This document shows positions 15,207 through 23,394 of a DNA stretch of 64,000 bases, piece by piece (position 1 is the first letter of the stretch; each line of letters starts with the position of its first letter). The translations under genes were made by a program, and so were the position numbers. Location: contig JAUTCQ010000020.1 of NCBI GenBank assembly GCA_030673845.1, forward strand, positions 124,001 through 188,000, written 5' to 3'. This stretch comes from Verrucomicrobiota bacterium JB022 (lineage in GTDB: Bacteria; Verrucomicrobiota; Verrucomicrobiia; Opitutales; Oceanipulchritudinaceae). The notes beneath the pieces were generated by a model. The model was not told where the DNA came from. It searched no databases and saw only the letters and a list, made by a program, of their open reading frames with translations.

Positions 15207-16997
15207 TTATTCAATGATGATGCGCTCGCGCGGAAGCCGTGAGTGGCGATCCTTGGGCGGGATCACGAGCAGGGAAAAGAAGAAGTTCATCACCCCCACC
15301 CGCCCGACGAACATGGTGGCGATGATCACGAGCTTGGACGCGCCGGAAAGCTCGGGCGTAATGCCGCGCGTCAACCCGACGGTCGAAAACGCACTGACGG
15401 TCTCGAACAGAGTGTCCAGTAGCGTAAAACTGGGCTGCAGGAAGAGGATGAGCGTGGTAGCGCCAAAAATCCAGGTCAGCGAAAGCAGCAGCACGGCAAA
15501 GGCCCGGTTGCAGAACTCCTCGTCGATCCGGCGGCCAAAGAGTTCCACATCGCCACGGGCCAGCAAGATGCGGCGCAGGTTGAGCATCGCGAGCGCAAAA
15601 GTCGTCGTTTTGATGCCACCGGCAAAACCGCCCGGGCTGCCACCGATGAACATGAGCAGGATCATGACCGCCGTCGCCGCACTGGAGAGCGCCGCCATGT
15701 CTGTAATGTTGAAGCCCGCCGTGCGCGCGGTAACGGAATTGAACAGCGCCACCCAAGCCTGATGCAACCACGTGTCCGAGGCCGCCCGCCACTCACTCGC
15801 CCACAAGGCCAAAGCGCCGCCCACGATCAGGATGGCCGTTGAAAGCAACACCAGGCGGAAGTGCACCGTAAAGCGTCCCTTTGCTGCCGGGCCGAAGATG
15901 CGACGAAACAGGCCCAGCGCCTCCAGCAGCACCGGAAAGCCGATGCCGCCGAGCACAATCAACCCCATGATGACGGCTTGCACCGGGTAGTTGAAAGCCG
16001 TGCGCGGGTCCGCCAATCCGGTGCTAAAGATCGAGAAGCCTGCGTTGCAGAAGGCCGAAACGGAATGGAAGAGCGAGGCCCACCAGAGGTCGGGGACCGC
16101 TTCCCCGCCGCTTTGGCTCCAGAAAAAGTAAAGGGCCGCTGCGCCGGTCAACTCGATGGCCAGGGTACAGAAGATCAGGAAGTAGATCGCGGTGCCGAGG
16201 TTACGCAGGTTCTCGAGGTTGAGCACATCGCGCAAAAAGACCCGGCTGGCCACGCTGAAGCCCTGCCCTGTCACGACCGCGAGGAAGAAGGTCAGCGTTA
16301 CGATCCCAAATGCGCCCATCTGGATCAGCAGCAGGATGATCCCCTGCCCCAGCGGCGTGAAAGCCGTCGCGGTATCCACCACAATGAGCCCGGTGACACA
16401 GACCGCGCTGGTGCTGGTAAACAGCGCGTCGAGCCAGCCGAGCTGCCCTACGGTGGCGTTCGGCAGCTTGAGCAGCAGCGTGCCAAACACGATCAGGAGC
16501 GCAAAGGTGCCGAAGAGAATGGTACCAGGATTTACCCGCCGCAGCACCGTGCTCTCGAAGGCGGGGATCCACGACGCCAGCCGCATGGCTGCCGCCACCA
16601 CTTGCTGGAGCGCCGCCAGCGTCAACAGGATCACCCGCGCGGGCAGTTGCTGCACCTCCTGGTGGACCCATTGCGAGATCAGCCCATCGAACAAGGCCCC
16701 GAGCAGGATCACCACCGCCAGGAGTGGAAAAGCGTAGCGCCCCCAGGGCGATGCTTCTTCGCGCCGGGGCTGCAGCCACCAGTGCGCCAGAAACAATGCC
16801 GCATAGAGACCCGCGACCCAACGCATCGACGCCACCAGCACCTGCTCGGTCTCCAACGTGTGCGGCCAGCCGACCAGGTAGACGACGGCAGCCAGCCCCA
16901 ACAGGGGCAAAACGGAAACCGTCCAGTCGAGCCCACGGCGCAGCAGGTGCGGACGAGGGCCGGAAACGTCGGTGCCGGTAGGATCGCTCAGCGACAT
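15207..16997 (-). CDS. Potassium uptake transporter, TrkH/KtrB family
   Basis: A 596-residue polytopic inner-membrane protein. After two to four extra N-terminal membrane segments (to about residue 135) comes the four-fold M1-P-M2 repeat of TrkH/KtrB. Selectivity-filter-like segments with a key glycine include TSAVCVTGLIV, VSAFCNAGFSIF, TARTAGFNITDM and VSAFSTVGLTRG, one for each repeat. FIGGSPGGFAGGIKTTTF matches the family block before the last repeat. It moves K+ inward, gated by the TrkA-type subunit encoded just downstream. Confidence 0.93.
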   Translation of the reverse strand: MSLSDPTGTDVSGPRPHLLRRGLDWTVSVLPLLGLAAVVYLVGWPHTLETEQVLVASMRWVAGLYAALFLAHWWLQPRREEASPWGRYAFPLLAVVILLGALFDGLISQWVHQEVQQLPARVILLTLAALQQVVAAAMRLASWIPAFESTVLRRVNPGTILFGTFALLIVFGTLLLKLPNATVGQLGWLDALFTSTSAVCVTGLIVVDTATAFTPLGQGIILLLIQMGAFGIVTLTFFLAVVTGQGFSVASRVFLRDVLNLENLRNLGTAIYFLIFCTLAIELTGAAALYFFWSQSGGEAVPDLWWASLFHSVSAFCNAGFSIFSTGLADPRTAFNYPVQAVIMGLIVLGGIGFPVLLEALGLFRRIFGPAAKGRFTVHFRLVLLSTAILIVGGALALWASEWRAASDTWLHQAWVALFNSVTARTAGFNITDMAALSSAATAVMILLMFIGGSPGGFAGGIKTTTFALAMLNLRRILLARGDVELFGRRIDEEFCNRAFAVLLLSLTWIFGATTLILFLQPSFTLLDTLFETVSAFSTVGLTRGITPELSGASKLVIIATMFVGRVGVMNFFFSLLVIPPKDRHSRLPRERIIIE

Positions 16998-17075
16998 ATC
17001 GGCGGTCTACTTCGTCAGAACTCCCGCCAACTGCCAAACCTTTTCCTCTCCATAGCCGTCTCGCCACCATCCGAG

Positions 17076-17111
17076 TTGACACCGCCTCTTATTGTAACAT
17101 TTAAAGTTACA
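17076..17111 (+). promoter_or_regulatory. Promoter/operator at the Rrf2-type gene
   Basis: A perfect inverted repeat TGTAAC-N7-GTTACA (17093-17111) ends on the A of the start codon. A consensus -35 TTGACA lies at 17076-17081; 17 bases later the AT-rich ATTTAA inside the palindrome could be the -10, which would place the transcript start near the ATG. This fits autorepression by the Rrf2 protein. The -10 assignment is weak. Confidence 0.6.
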
Positions 17112-17575
17112 TGAAGCCCGATAGCCGCCTGTCTTCTGTGCTGCATGTGCTCCTGCACATGGCGGAAAACCCGCTACCCGTCACCTCGGAGGTGATGGCC
17201 CAGCACATGCAGACCAACCCTGTGGTCGTGCGCCGCACCATGGCGGGTCTGCGTAAAGCCGGGCTAGTCGAGGCGGCCAAAGGGCCGGGTGGCGGTTGGC
17301 GGCTAACCTGCGCCCTGGCGGAGACGACGCTGCACGATGTTTACCGCGCGTTGGGCGAGCCCGCGCTGTTCTCGTTTGGCAACCGCAACCCGCAGCCGCG
17401 CTGCCTCGTCGAGCAAGCCGTCAATGCCTCGATCGACGAGGCCCGGCAGGCAGCCGAGGCCCAATTGCTCGCCCGACTCACTGAAGTAACATTGGCCGAC
17501 ATCGCCGCCGATTTCCAGACCCGCCTGCGCCACCATCCGCACCACAACCACCCCTCACATCCGCATGAACTTTGA
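17111..17575 (+). CDS. Rrf2-family transcriptional regulator
   Basis: A 154-residue winged-helix protein. The N-terminal Rrf2 fold shows LSSVLHVLLHMAE, TSEVMAQHMQTNPVVVRRTMAGLRKAGLV and the wing GPGGGWRL (about 57-64). The region where IscR and NsrR carry three cluster cysteines has only one (RCLVEQA), so it probably does not bind an Fe-S cluster in the usual manner. The C-terminus is His-rich (HHPHHNHPSHPH), possibly metal-binding. Its 3' end overlaps the next gene by 11 bases, and a palindrome overlaps its own start, so it likely represses this two-gene operon. Confidence 0.87.
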   Translation: MKPDSRLSSVLHVLLHMAENPLPVTSEVMAQHMQTNPVVVRRTMAGLRKAGLVEAAKGPGGGWRLTCALAETTLHDVYRALGEPALFSFGNRNPQPRCLVEQAVNASIDEARQAAEAQLLARLTEVTLADIAADFQTRLRHHPHHNHPSHPHEL

Positions 17576-18482
17576 CGTCATCATCATCGGCGGCAGCTTC
17601 GCCGGTCTCTCCACCGCCCTCTACCTTGCGCGTTCGCGCCGCCGCGTGCTCGTAATCGACGCGGGCGAACCGCGCAACCGCTTCGCCGCCGCCTCCCACA
17701 GCTTTCTAGGGCAAGACGGAGTGCCGCCCGGCCAGATTCTCTCAACGGCTCGGGAACAACTTCGGGCCTACCCAGAGGTGACCTTTTGGGTGGACCTCGC
17801 AACCCGAGCCCGCCACGAGGCCGATGGCTTTATTGTAGAAACTTGGGGCGGCCAGCGCGCCACGGGCAAGTTTCTTGTGCTAACGACGGGGGTGCGCGAC
17901 GAGTTGCCCGACATTCCCGGGTTGGCCGAACGCTGGGGCAAGAGCGTTGCCCACTGCCCGTTTTGCCACGGCTACGAGTTTGGCGGAGCCCCGCTCGGGG
18001 TGCTGGCGACAGGGTCCAATTCGATCCATCAGGCCCACATCATCCCGCAATGGGGGCCGACGACGTTCTTTACCAACGGCGCGATCACCTTGAGCGACGA
18101 AGAGCGTGCCTCACTGGAATCTCGTAGCGTGGTGATCGAGACCGAAGCCGTCGCGGCGCTGGAGGGCGCGGGCGAGGCGCTGGAGCACGTGAGGTTGACC
18201 AGTGGACGCGTAGTGCCGGTGCGGGCTCTGTTTCTCGCCCCCAAGCTGCAAATGACTTCGCCCCTGCCCGAGCAGCTCGGCTGCGAGCTAACCGATACCA
18301 TGGTCGGGCGGCTGCTCTCCGTCGGCCCCGACCAGCAAACGACCGTGCCGGGCGTCTATGCAGCCGGAGACGTCGCCGCACCCACTCACAACGTGGCCTT
18401 TGCGGTGGCCGACGGGGCCAAGGTGGCAGGCGCGATCAACTTCAAACTGTTCGCGATCCCGGAATTCAAGCGACCGGCATAA
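17565..18482 (+). CDS. NAD(P)/FAD-dependent oxidoreductase, thioredoxin-reductase-like with CPFCHGYE active site
   Basis: A 305-residue class II pyridine-nucleotide disulfide oxidoreductase fold. FAD motif GGSFAG is at 9-14 and the second FAD contact, VYAAGDVA, near 265. The redox pair is Cys131/Cys134 in CPFCHGYE; true thioredoxin reductases have CATCDG. The CPFCHG form is found in the branch that includes dithiol oxidases such as HlmI and GliT. The NAD(P)H Rossmann motif is poorly conserved: LGVLATGSNSIHQA in place of GGGDSA, so it may use oxygen or another partner. Translationally coupled to the Rrf2 regulator. Substrate unknown. Confidence 0.82.
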   Translation: MNFDVIIIGGSFAGLSTALYLARSRRRVLVIDAGEPRNRFAAASHSFLGQDGVPPGQILSTAREQLRAYPEVTFWVDLATRARHEADGFIVETWGGQRATGKFLVLTTGVRDELPDIPGLAERWGKSVAHCPFCHGYEFGGAPLGVLATGSNSIHQAHIIPQWGPTTFFTNGAITLSDEERASLESRSVVIETEAVAALEGAGEALEHVRLTSGRVVPVRALFLAPKLQMTSPLPEQLGCELTDTMVGRLLSVGPDQQTTVPGVYAAGDVAAPTHNVAFAVADGAKVAGAINFKLFAIPEFKRPA

Positions 18483-18503
18483 CGTTCGTGCTCTGATCAC
18501 ACA

Positions 18504-18535
18504 AAAGGCGGCTCCCGAGATGGAACCGCCTTTTT
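18504..18535. terminator. Bidirectional terminator between the oxidoreductase and gatB
   Basis: Stem AAAGGCGG / CCGCCTTT extended by inner CTCC/GGA pairing, with a T run on the + strand and a shorter T run on the - strand. It serves two convergent genes. Confidence 0.85.
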
Positions 18536-18557
18536 CACATTGAAAGTGTGGATCTGG

Positions 18558-20018
18558 CTACTCAGCCAGCAGCTTGAGCACGATCTCGCGAACCTGCTGC
18601 GGGTTGGCCTTACCCTTGGAGGCCTTCATGGCCGGGCCGACAAAGGCATTGATCGCCTTTTCATTGCCCGCGCGCACGTCATCAGCCGCCTTGGGGTTCT
18701 TCGCGATGGCCTCGCGCAAGACTGGGATCAGCTCGTCGGAGTTGTCTTCCTGCTCCAGGCCCTTCTCCTTCACGATCTCCAGCGGGCGCTTGCCGGTCTG
18801 ATACATCTCGGTGAAGACGTCCTTGGCAATCTGCTTGGTGATCTTGCCCTCGTCGATGATACGCACCAGATCGGCGATGTGGCTGGGCGTGATCTGGAGC
18901 AGGCTCATCGGCAGCAAGCCCTCTTCCTCCCCGGCGGCACGCTCGCGCTGCAGCTCGTTGGCCACATAGTTGGCGATGGCCTTGGGGTTCTGGTCGTATT
19001 CTGCCTGCGCCTGCTCAAAGAAGCGGCTCAGCTCGTGGTCGTAACAGATCACCGAGGTGAGCGTATACGGGAAGTCGAACTGCTCCATGTAACGGCGCTG
19101 CTGGTCGAAGACGCCTTCGGGCAGCTCGGAGCGCAGGGCCTCGACCCGGTCGCGCGGCAGACGCACGGGCATCAGGTCGGGGTCGGGGAAATAACGGTAG
19201 TCGTGCGCCTCTTCCTTGCTGCGCATGCTGGTGGTGACGCCCGTGTCGGCATCCCAGCGGCGGGTCTCCTGGATCACCGTGCCGCCCTTTTCGTAGACCT
19301 TCGACTGGCGACGAATCTCGTAGGCGATGGCGTTGCGCACGCCGGAGATGGAGTTGAGGTTCTTCATCTCGCAGCGCTTGTTGAGGTAATCGGCACCGAC
19401 GGGGCGAACGCTGACGTTGGCGTCGCAACGCATCTGGCCCTTCTCCATGTCGCAATCGCTGATGCCAGCCGCCATGAGGTGCATGCGCAGGCTCTGGAGC
19501 AGCGCCACGGCCTCCTCCGGCGAGCGCAGATCGGGCTCGGTCACGATCTCGAGCAGGGGAGTGCCGGCGCGGTTGTAGTCGACCAGCGAATCGCTCTCGT
19601 AGTGGTTGAGCTTGCCGACGTCTTCCTCCAGGTGGGCGTGGTGCAGGCGGATGCGCTTGTGCTCCCCCATCACATTCCGCGAAGGGCCGGGCAGCTCGAT
19701 CTCGACCTCACCGCCGACACAGATCGGCTGGTGCAGCTGCGTGAGCTGGTAGTTCTTCGGCGAGTCGGGGTAAAAGTAGTTTTTGCGGTCCCAGCGACAG
19801 ACTTCGGGGATCTCGGAGCCGAAGACGAGGCCCATGCGCACGCTCTGCTCGATCGCGGCGAGGTTGAGCACCGGCAACACCCCGGGCAGTCCCATGATCA
19901 CGGGATTGGTGAGGGTGTTGGGCTCGTGTCCGAACCCCTGCTCCACCCGGGTAAACATCTTCGTGCGCGTCTTCAACTGCACGTGCACTTCAAGACCGAT
20001 GACGGCTTCGTATTCCAT
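18558..20018 (-). CDS. gatB: Aspartyl/glutamyl-tRNA amidotransferase subunit B
   Basis: Kinase and tRNA-binding subunit of GatCAB, which converts misacylated Glu-tRNA(Gln) and Asp-tRNA(Asn) to the correct aminoacyl-tRNA. The 486 residues start with the family hallmark YEAVIGLEVHVQL. The GatB signature LEEDVGKLNH and DYNRAGTPLLEIVTEPD follow, and the C-terminal YqeY-like tail ends PQQVREIVLKLL. A 125-base gap holding an inverted repeat separates it from gatA upstream. No Shine-Dalgarno is seen at its ATG. Confidence 0.97.
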   Translation of the reverse strand: MEYEAVIGLEVHVQLKTRTKMFTRVEQGFGHEPNTLTNPVIMGLPGVLPVLNLAAIEQSVRMGLVFGSEIPEVCRWDRKNYFYPDSPKNYQLTQLHQPICVGGEVEIELPGPSRNVMGEHKRIRLHHAHLEEDVGKLNHYESDSLVDYNRAGTPLLEIVTEPDLRSPEEAVALLQSLRMHLMAAGISDCDMEKGQMRCDANVSVRPVGADYLNKRCEMKNLNSISGVRNAIAYEIRRQSKVYEKGGTVIQETRRWDADTGVTTSMRSKEEAHDYRYFPDPDLMPVRLPRDRVEALRSELPEGVFDQQRRYMEQFDFPYTLTSVICYDHELSRFFEQAQAEYDQNPKAIANYVANELQRERAAGEEEGLLPMSLLQITPSHIADLVRIIDEGKITKQIAKDVFTEMYQTGKRPLEIVKEKGLEQEDNSDELIPVLREAIAKNPKAADDVRAGNEKAINAFVGPAMKASKGKANPQQVREIVLKLLAE

Positions 20019-20039
20019 GAAAAGGGAAAGGCAGATTTT

Positions 20040-20133
20040 ACAGAAGAACGCAAAGAACTCTAAGTCTTAGCTTATAAAAGAAAACCAGACTTAGATTTTG
20101 CCTTACTTTGTGCTCTTTGTGTTCTTCTGTTGA
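20040..20133. repeat. Dispersed inverted-repeat element, copy 1 (between gatA and gatB)
   Basis: An AT-rich hairpin. The outer arms are 20040-20056 (ACAGAAGAACGCAAAG) and 20106-20133 (CTTTGTGCTCTTTGTG and on). An inner stem pairs CTAAGTC (20060-20066) with GACTTAG (20088-20094). The 28-base right arm matches that of copy 2 (60143-60170) at all but one position. The element starts 11 bases after the gatA stop codon in the direction of transcription. Confidence 0.85.
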
Positions 20134-20143
20134 AAATTATTAG

Positions 20144-21610
20144 TTACAGGTTCGGGTGGGTGGTCTTCCAGTCGTGGGCTTGCTCGTAGGCGTGGGCGAT
20201 CTGGAACAACTCGGCTTCCTTGAAAGGCTGGCCGATGACTTGCAGGCCGATGGGCAGCTTTTCCTTCGTGAAGCCGCAGGGCAGGCTGAGGCCGGGCAGG
20301 CCGGCGAGGTTGACCGAGATCGTGTAAATGTCGGCCAGATACATCGCGAGCGGGTCGTCGGACTTCTCCCCAAGCTTGAAGGCTGCCGTGGGCGAAGTCG
20401 GGGTCAGGATCGCATCGACCTGCTCGAATGCCTTCATGTAATCGTTGCGGATCAGCGTGCGCACCTTCTGGGCACGCAGGTAATACGCATCGTAATAGCC
20501 GCTGGAAAGCACGTAGGTACCGAGCAGGATACGGCGCTTCACTTCGGGGCCGAAGCCTTCGCCACGGGACTTGAAATAGAGGTCGATCGCGTCGGTCGCG
20601 CGCTCGCTGCGGTGGCCGTAGCGCACCCCGTCGTAACGCGCGAGGTTGGATGACGCTTCGGCCGGGGCCAGCACGTAATAGACGGGCACGGAAAGCTCGT
20701 TGTGCGGCAGCGAAATCTCCACGATCTCGCACCCCTGCTGCTCATACCACTGGATGGCCTGCTCGACGGCGGCCTTTACCTCGGGGTCGAGGCCTTCGCC
20801 AAAGAACTCGGTCGGCACGCCCAGACGCCACTTCTTGGGCTCCTGGCGCAAGGCCGCGCGGTAGTCGGGGATGTCGGTGGTGAGCGAGGTCGAGTCAAAC
20901 GGGTCGTGACCGGCGATGGTTTGGAGCAGCAGCGCGGCGTCTTCCACCGTGCGCGCAAACGGGCCGATCTGGTCGAGCGACGAGGCAAAGGCGGCCAGGC
21001 CGTAGCGCGAAACGAGGCCGTAAGTCGGCTTCATGCCCACAATGCCGCAGAGCGAGGCCGGTTGGCGGATCGAGCCGCCGGTATCCGAGCCAAGGCTGAG
21101 GGGCACTTCGCCCGCCGCGATACACGCCGCCGCGCCGCCGGACGAGCCGCCGGGGATGCGGGTGGTGTCCCAAGGGTTATAGGTGGGGCCAAACGCGCTG
21201 TTTTCGCACGAGCTGCCCATCGCAAACTCGTCGAGGTTGGTCCGCCCGAGGATGACGGCCCCGGCGTTTTTCAGCTTCAGCGTCACCGTCGCATCGTAGG
21301 GGCTGACAAAGGGGGCGAGCATCTTGCTCGAAGCTGTCAGCGGCATGCCCTTGGCCGCGATCACGTTCTTGAGGCTCACCGGCACCCCATCGAGCGGGCC
21401 CCGCGCCTGCCCCATCAGGCGGCGCTGGTCGGAATCGTGCGCCTGCTCCAGCGCAAACTCGGCATGCGTATCGAGAAAGGCACGCACGCGAGGCTCCACG
21501 GCCTCGGCGCGGGCGAGGCAGGCCTCCGTCAGTTCACGCGAGGTAAGGCTTCCCTGCTCCAGCAGGTCGGAAAGGGCGGTGGCGCTGTGCCAGATCAATT
21601 CACCGGACAT
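20144..21610 (-). CDS. gatA: Aspartyl/glutamyl-tRNA amidotransferase subunit A
   Basis: Amidase subunit of GatCAB; it releases ammonia from glutamine and passes it through a channel to GatB. At 488 residues it is of normal length. The amidase Ser-cisSer-Lys triad is Lys81 (VSLKN), Ser156 (GGSSGG) and Ser180 (GSDTGGS), matching the S. aureus enzyme with an offset of two residues. It is encoded between a methyltransferase gene upstream and gatB downstream; gatC lies a further 1.4 kb upstream on the same strand. Confidence 0.97.
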   Translation of the reverse strand: MSGELIWHSATALSDLLEQGSLTSRELTEACLARAEAVEPRVRAFLDTHAEFALEQAHDSDQRRLMGQARGPLDGVPVSLKNVIAAKGMPLTASSKMLAPFVSPYDATVTLKLKNAGAVILGRTNLDEFAMGSSCENSAFGPTYNPWDTTRIPGGSSGGAAACIAAGEVPLSLGSDTGGSIRQPASLCGIVGMKPTYGLVSRYGLAAFASSLDQIGPFARTVEDAALLLQTIAGHDPFDSTSLTTDIPDYRAALRQEPKKWRLGVPTEFFGEGLDPEVKAAVEQAIQWYEQQGCEIVEISLPHNELSVPVYYVLAPAEASSNLARYDGVRYGHRSERATDAIDLYFKSRGEGFGPEVKRRILLGTYVLSSGYYDAYYLRAQKVRTLIRNDYMKAFEQVDAILTPTSPTAAFKLGEKSDDPLAMYLADIYTISVNLAGLPGLSLPCGFTKEKLPIGLQVIGQPFKEAELFQIAHAYEQAHDWKTTHPNL

Positions 21611-21705
21611 GACCTACAGGTTTGGGCCGTAGCCGCGCAGTTGGCAAGCGTGGATGGCGGCCAATAACTTCCGAAAGTCATTGATCCGCCATTGCAGGGC
21701 TCCCC

Positions 21706-22449
21706 CTACCCCTTCCTCCCGCCGAAGGCGGCGAACACCGCGTGCTTGTGGAGGACTTCACAGCTGGTGAAGCCGACTTGCTCCATCAGGCGGAGTTGGA
21801 AGGCGAGGGAACGGGGCGAGTCTTCCTGTGCGATGTAGGCAAAGACTTGCTCGCGGTAGGCGGGGCCTTTGAGGCCTTCGAGATAGCGGCCGTAGGCGTC
21901 CCACTGCTGGGCGTCGATCTGCGGGTCGTCGTGGGTGACGAGGTCGGAGATGAAGAGCCAGCCACCGGGGCGCAGCCAGCGGTAGAGACTGGCGAAGACC
22001 TCCTGCCATTCGTGCTCTTCGCGCAGGTGGTGGAGCACGGCAGCGGCCACGATGATATCCACCTCTCCTTCCGGCAGGTCGAGCGTGCGCAAATCGCTCT
22101 GGTGGAGGTGCAGCTCCCCTGCCCCGGCCTCGCGCAGGCGCTCTTGCGCGCGGTCGAGCATCGGCTGGCTGAGGTCGACGAGGTGGAAGTCGAGTTCGCG
22201 ACCATAGGCCTGCTGGAGCATGAGGGAGTAATTGCCCGCGCCGCAGCCGAGGTCGAGCACGCCGCGCGCTTGCGGTATGCAGCCACGAGCCGCGGCGGTA
22301 ATCGTCTCCAGCATCAGGCGACCGTCGAGCGCAGCGACCTGGCCGGTTTCGAGGTTGGAGAAGCGCTCCACGTCGCCATCGAAGCGCGCACGGATTTGCT
22401 CGACCGAGGACTTATCGGCCAAGGGTAATGTAGAAAGTAATTTATTCAT
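21706..22449 (-). CDS. Class I SAM-dependent methyltransferase
   Basis: A 247-residue Rossmann-fold methyltransferase. Motif I is VLDLGCGAG (about 63-71), the acidic end of strand 2 is HLVDLSQP, and motif III-like LRPGGWLFISDLVTHDD follows at about 160. The substrate is not evident; the N-terminus SSVEQIRARFDGDVERFSNLETGQ resembles a group of small-molecule methyltransferases often called by their similarity to UbiE or CmoA. It starts 6 bases from the end of the VOC gene and both lie inside the gat cluster. Confidence 0.8.
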   Translation of the reverse strand: MNKLLSTLPLADKSSVEQIRARFDGDVERFSNLETGQVAALDGRLMLETITAAARGCIPQARGVLDLGCGAGNYSLMLQQAYGRELDFHLVDLSQPMLDRAQERLREAGAGELHLHQSDLRTLDLPEGEVDIIVAAAVLHHLREEHEWQEVFASLYRWLRPGGWLFISDLVTHDDPQIDAQQWDAYGRYLEGLKGPAYREQVFAYIAQEDSPRSLAFQLRLMEQVGFTSCEVLHKHAVFAAFGGRKG

Positions 22450-22455
22450 AAACGG

Positions 22456-22938
22456 CTAGGCACGTCCATCCGCAGCGGCTTCGACCTTGGCGATGTCGAT
22501 CTTCACCATGTCCATCATCGCCATCATGGCGCGGCGAGAGCGCTCGGGGTCAGGGTCCTGGATCAGCTCCATCAAGCGGGTCGGAACGATCTGCCAGCTG
22601 AGGCCCCAGCGGTCCTTGATCCAGCTACAGGCGATCTCCTTGCCGCCGCTGGCCTTCAGTGCATTCCAGAGTCGGTCGACCTCGGCCTGGTCCTCGCACA
22701 TGATCTGAAACGAGACGGCATCGGTGAAGTGGACGCCGGGCCCGCCGTTGAGGCCCATGTAGCGCTGACCGGCGAGGGTGAACTCTACCGTGAGGACTGA
22801 GCCGGCGGGGCTGCCGGGCGTTTCTACAGGCGAGCGGAAGATTTTGTCGATCCGCGAGTTGGGGAGGAGACTGACGTAAAAGTTGGCGGCATCTTCAGCG
22901 TTACCGTCATACCAGAGACAAGTTACGATCTTCGACAT
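22456..22938 (-). CDS. VOC-superfamily protein, PhnB-like
   Basis: A 160-residue protein of the PhnB / 3-demethylubiquinone methyltransferase-like VOC group. The opening TCLWYDGNAEDAANFYVSLLPNS and the later KDRWGLSWQIVPTRL are diagnostic for that group. These proteins fold as glyoxalase-type beta-alpha-beta repeats; many lack a proven enzymatic role. The histidine and glutamate ligands are incomplete, as is usual here. It is tightly spaced before the methyltransferase gene (6 bases), suggesting joint expression. Confidence 0.85.
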   Translation of the reverse strand: MSKIVTCLWYDGNAEDAANFYVSLLPNSRIDKIFRSPVETPGSPAGSVLTVEFTLAGQRYMGLNGGPGVHFTDAVSFQIMCEDQAEVDRLWNALKASGGKEIACSWIKDRWGLSWQIVPTRLMELIQDPDPERSRRAMMAMMDMVKIDIAKVEAAADGRA

Positions 22939-22978
22939 GCGCCGATCATGCCGCGAATCCGGCCGCTTGGCGAGCTAA

Positions 22979-23278
22979 TCAAGCGTCCTCGACCACCTTG
23001 GGCACCACGACCATGTTCTGGCGTTGGGCGGGGGCGTTGCGCATGGCTTCTTCGGGGGAGAAGGCCGGGCCAGGCTCGTCGGCGCCGAGCACGTTTTCGA
23101 CCGGGAAGGCGTGCGCCGTCGGCTCGATGCCGCTCACATCCACCGCCTTGAGCTTCTCGAAGTAGCCCAGGATGGCGCTAAACTGGTTCGCGAAGCGCTC
23201 CTTCTCCTCGGGCGTCAACTCAATGCGGGCCAGGTTGGCCACGTAATCCAGATCCATTGCCGGCGTTTGCTCTGCCAT
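22979..23278 (-). CDS. gatC: Aspartyl/glutamyl-tRNA amidotransferase subunit C
   Basis: A 99-residue small subunit that clamps GatA to GatB. The family start LDYVANLARIELTPEEKERF (about 9-28), the middle GYFEKLKAVDVSGIEPTAH and the terminal RQNMVVVPKVV are all present. It is separated from gatA by the VOC and methyltransferase genes on the same strand, an uncommon interruption of gatCAB. Confidence 0.95.
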   Translation of the reverse strand: MAEQTPAMDLDYVANLARIELTPEEKERFANQFSAILGYFEKLKAVDVSGIEPTAHAFPVENVLGADEPGPAFSPEEAMRNAPAQRQNMVVVPKVVEDA

Positions 23279-23336
23279 AAGTCAAAAGCCGTAGACCGAC
23301 GCCGCCGGGGTGGCAAGTGTGGAATAGCGCACACAA

Positions 23337-23368
23337 CAAAGGGAGGCTCCGGCGTGGGACCTCCCTTG
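23337..23368 (-). terminator. Possible terminator between pheT and gatC
   Basis: Hairpin CAAAGGGAGG / CCTCCCTTG with one bulge, 26 bases beyond the pheT stop codon; the following - strand sequence is T-rich but interrupted by G. Confidence 0.5.
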
Positions 23369-23394
23369 TGCGTTAAAAACGTTGTGCTGATGGA

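Noticed and set aside
18540-20063. A 507-residue open frame antisense to gatB
   Set aside because: gatB is one of the best-conserved genes here; the antisense product has no known domain.
20040-20133. Reading inverted-repeat copy 1 as a simple rho-independent terminator for gatA
   Set aside because: The stem is AT-rich and long, the loop is large and no T run follows; near-identity with a second copy favours a repeat element.
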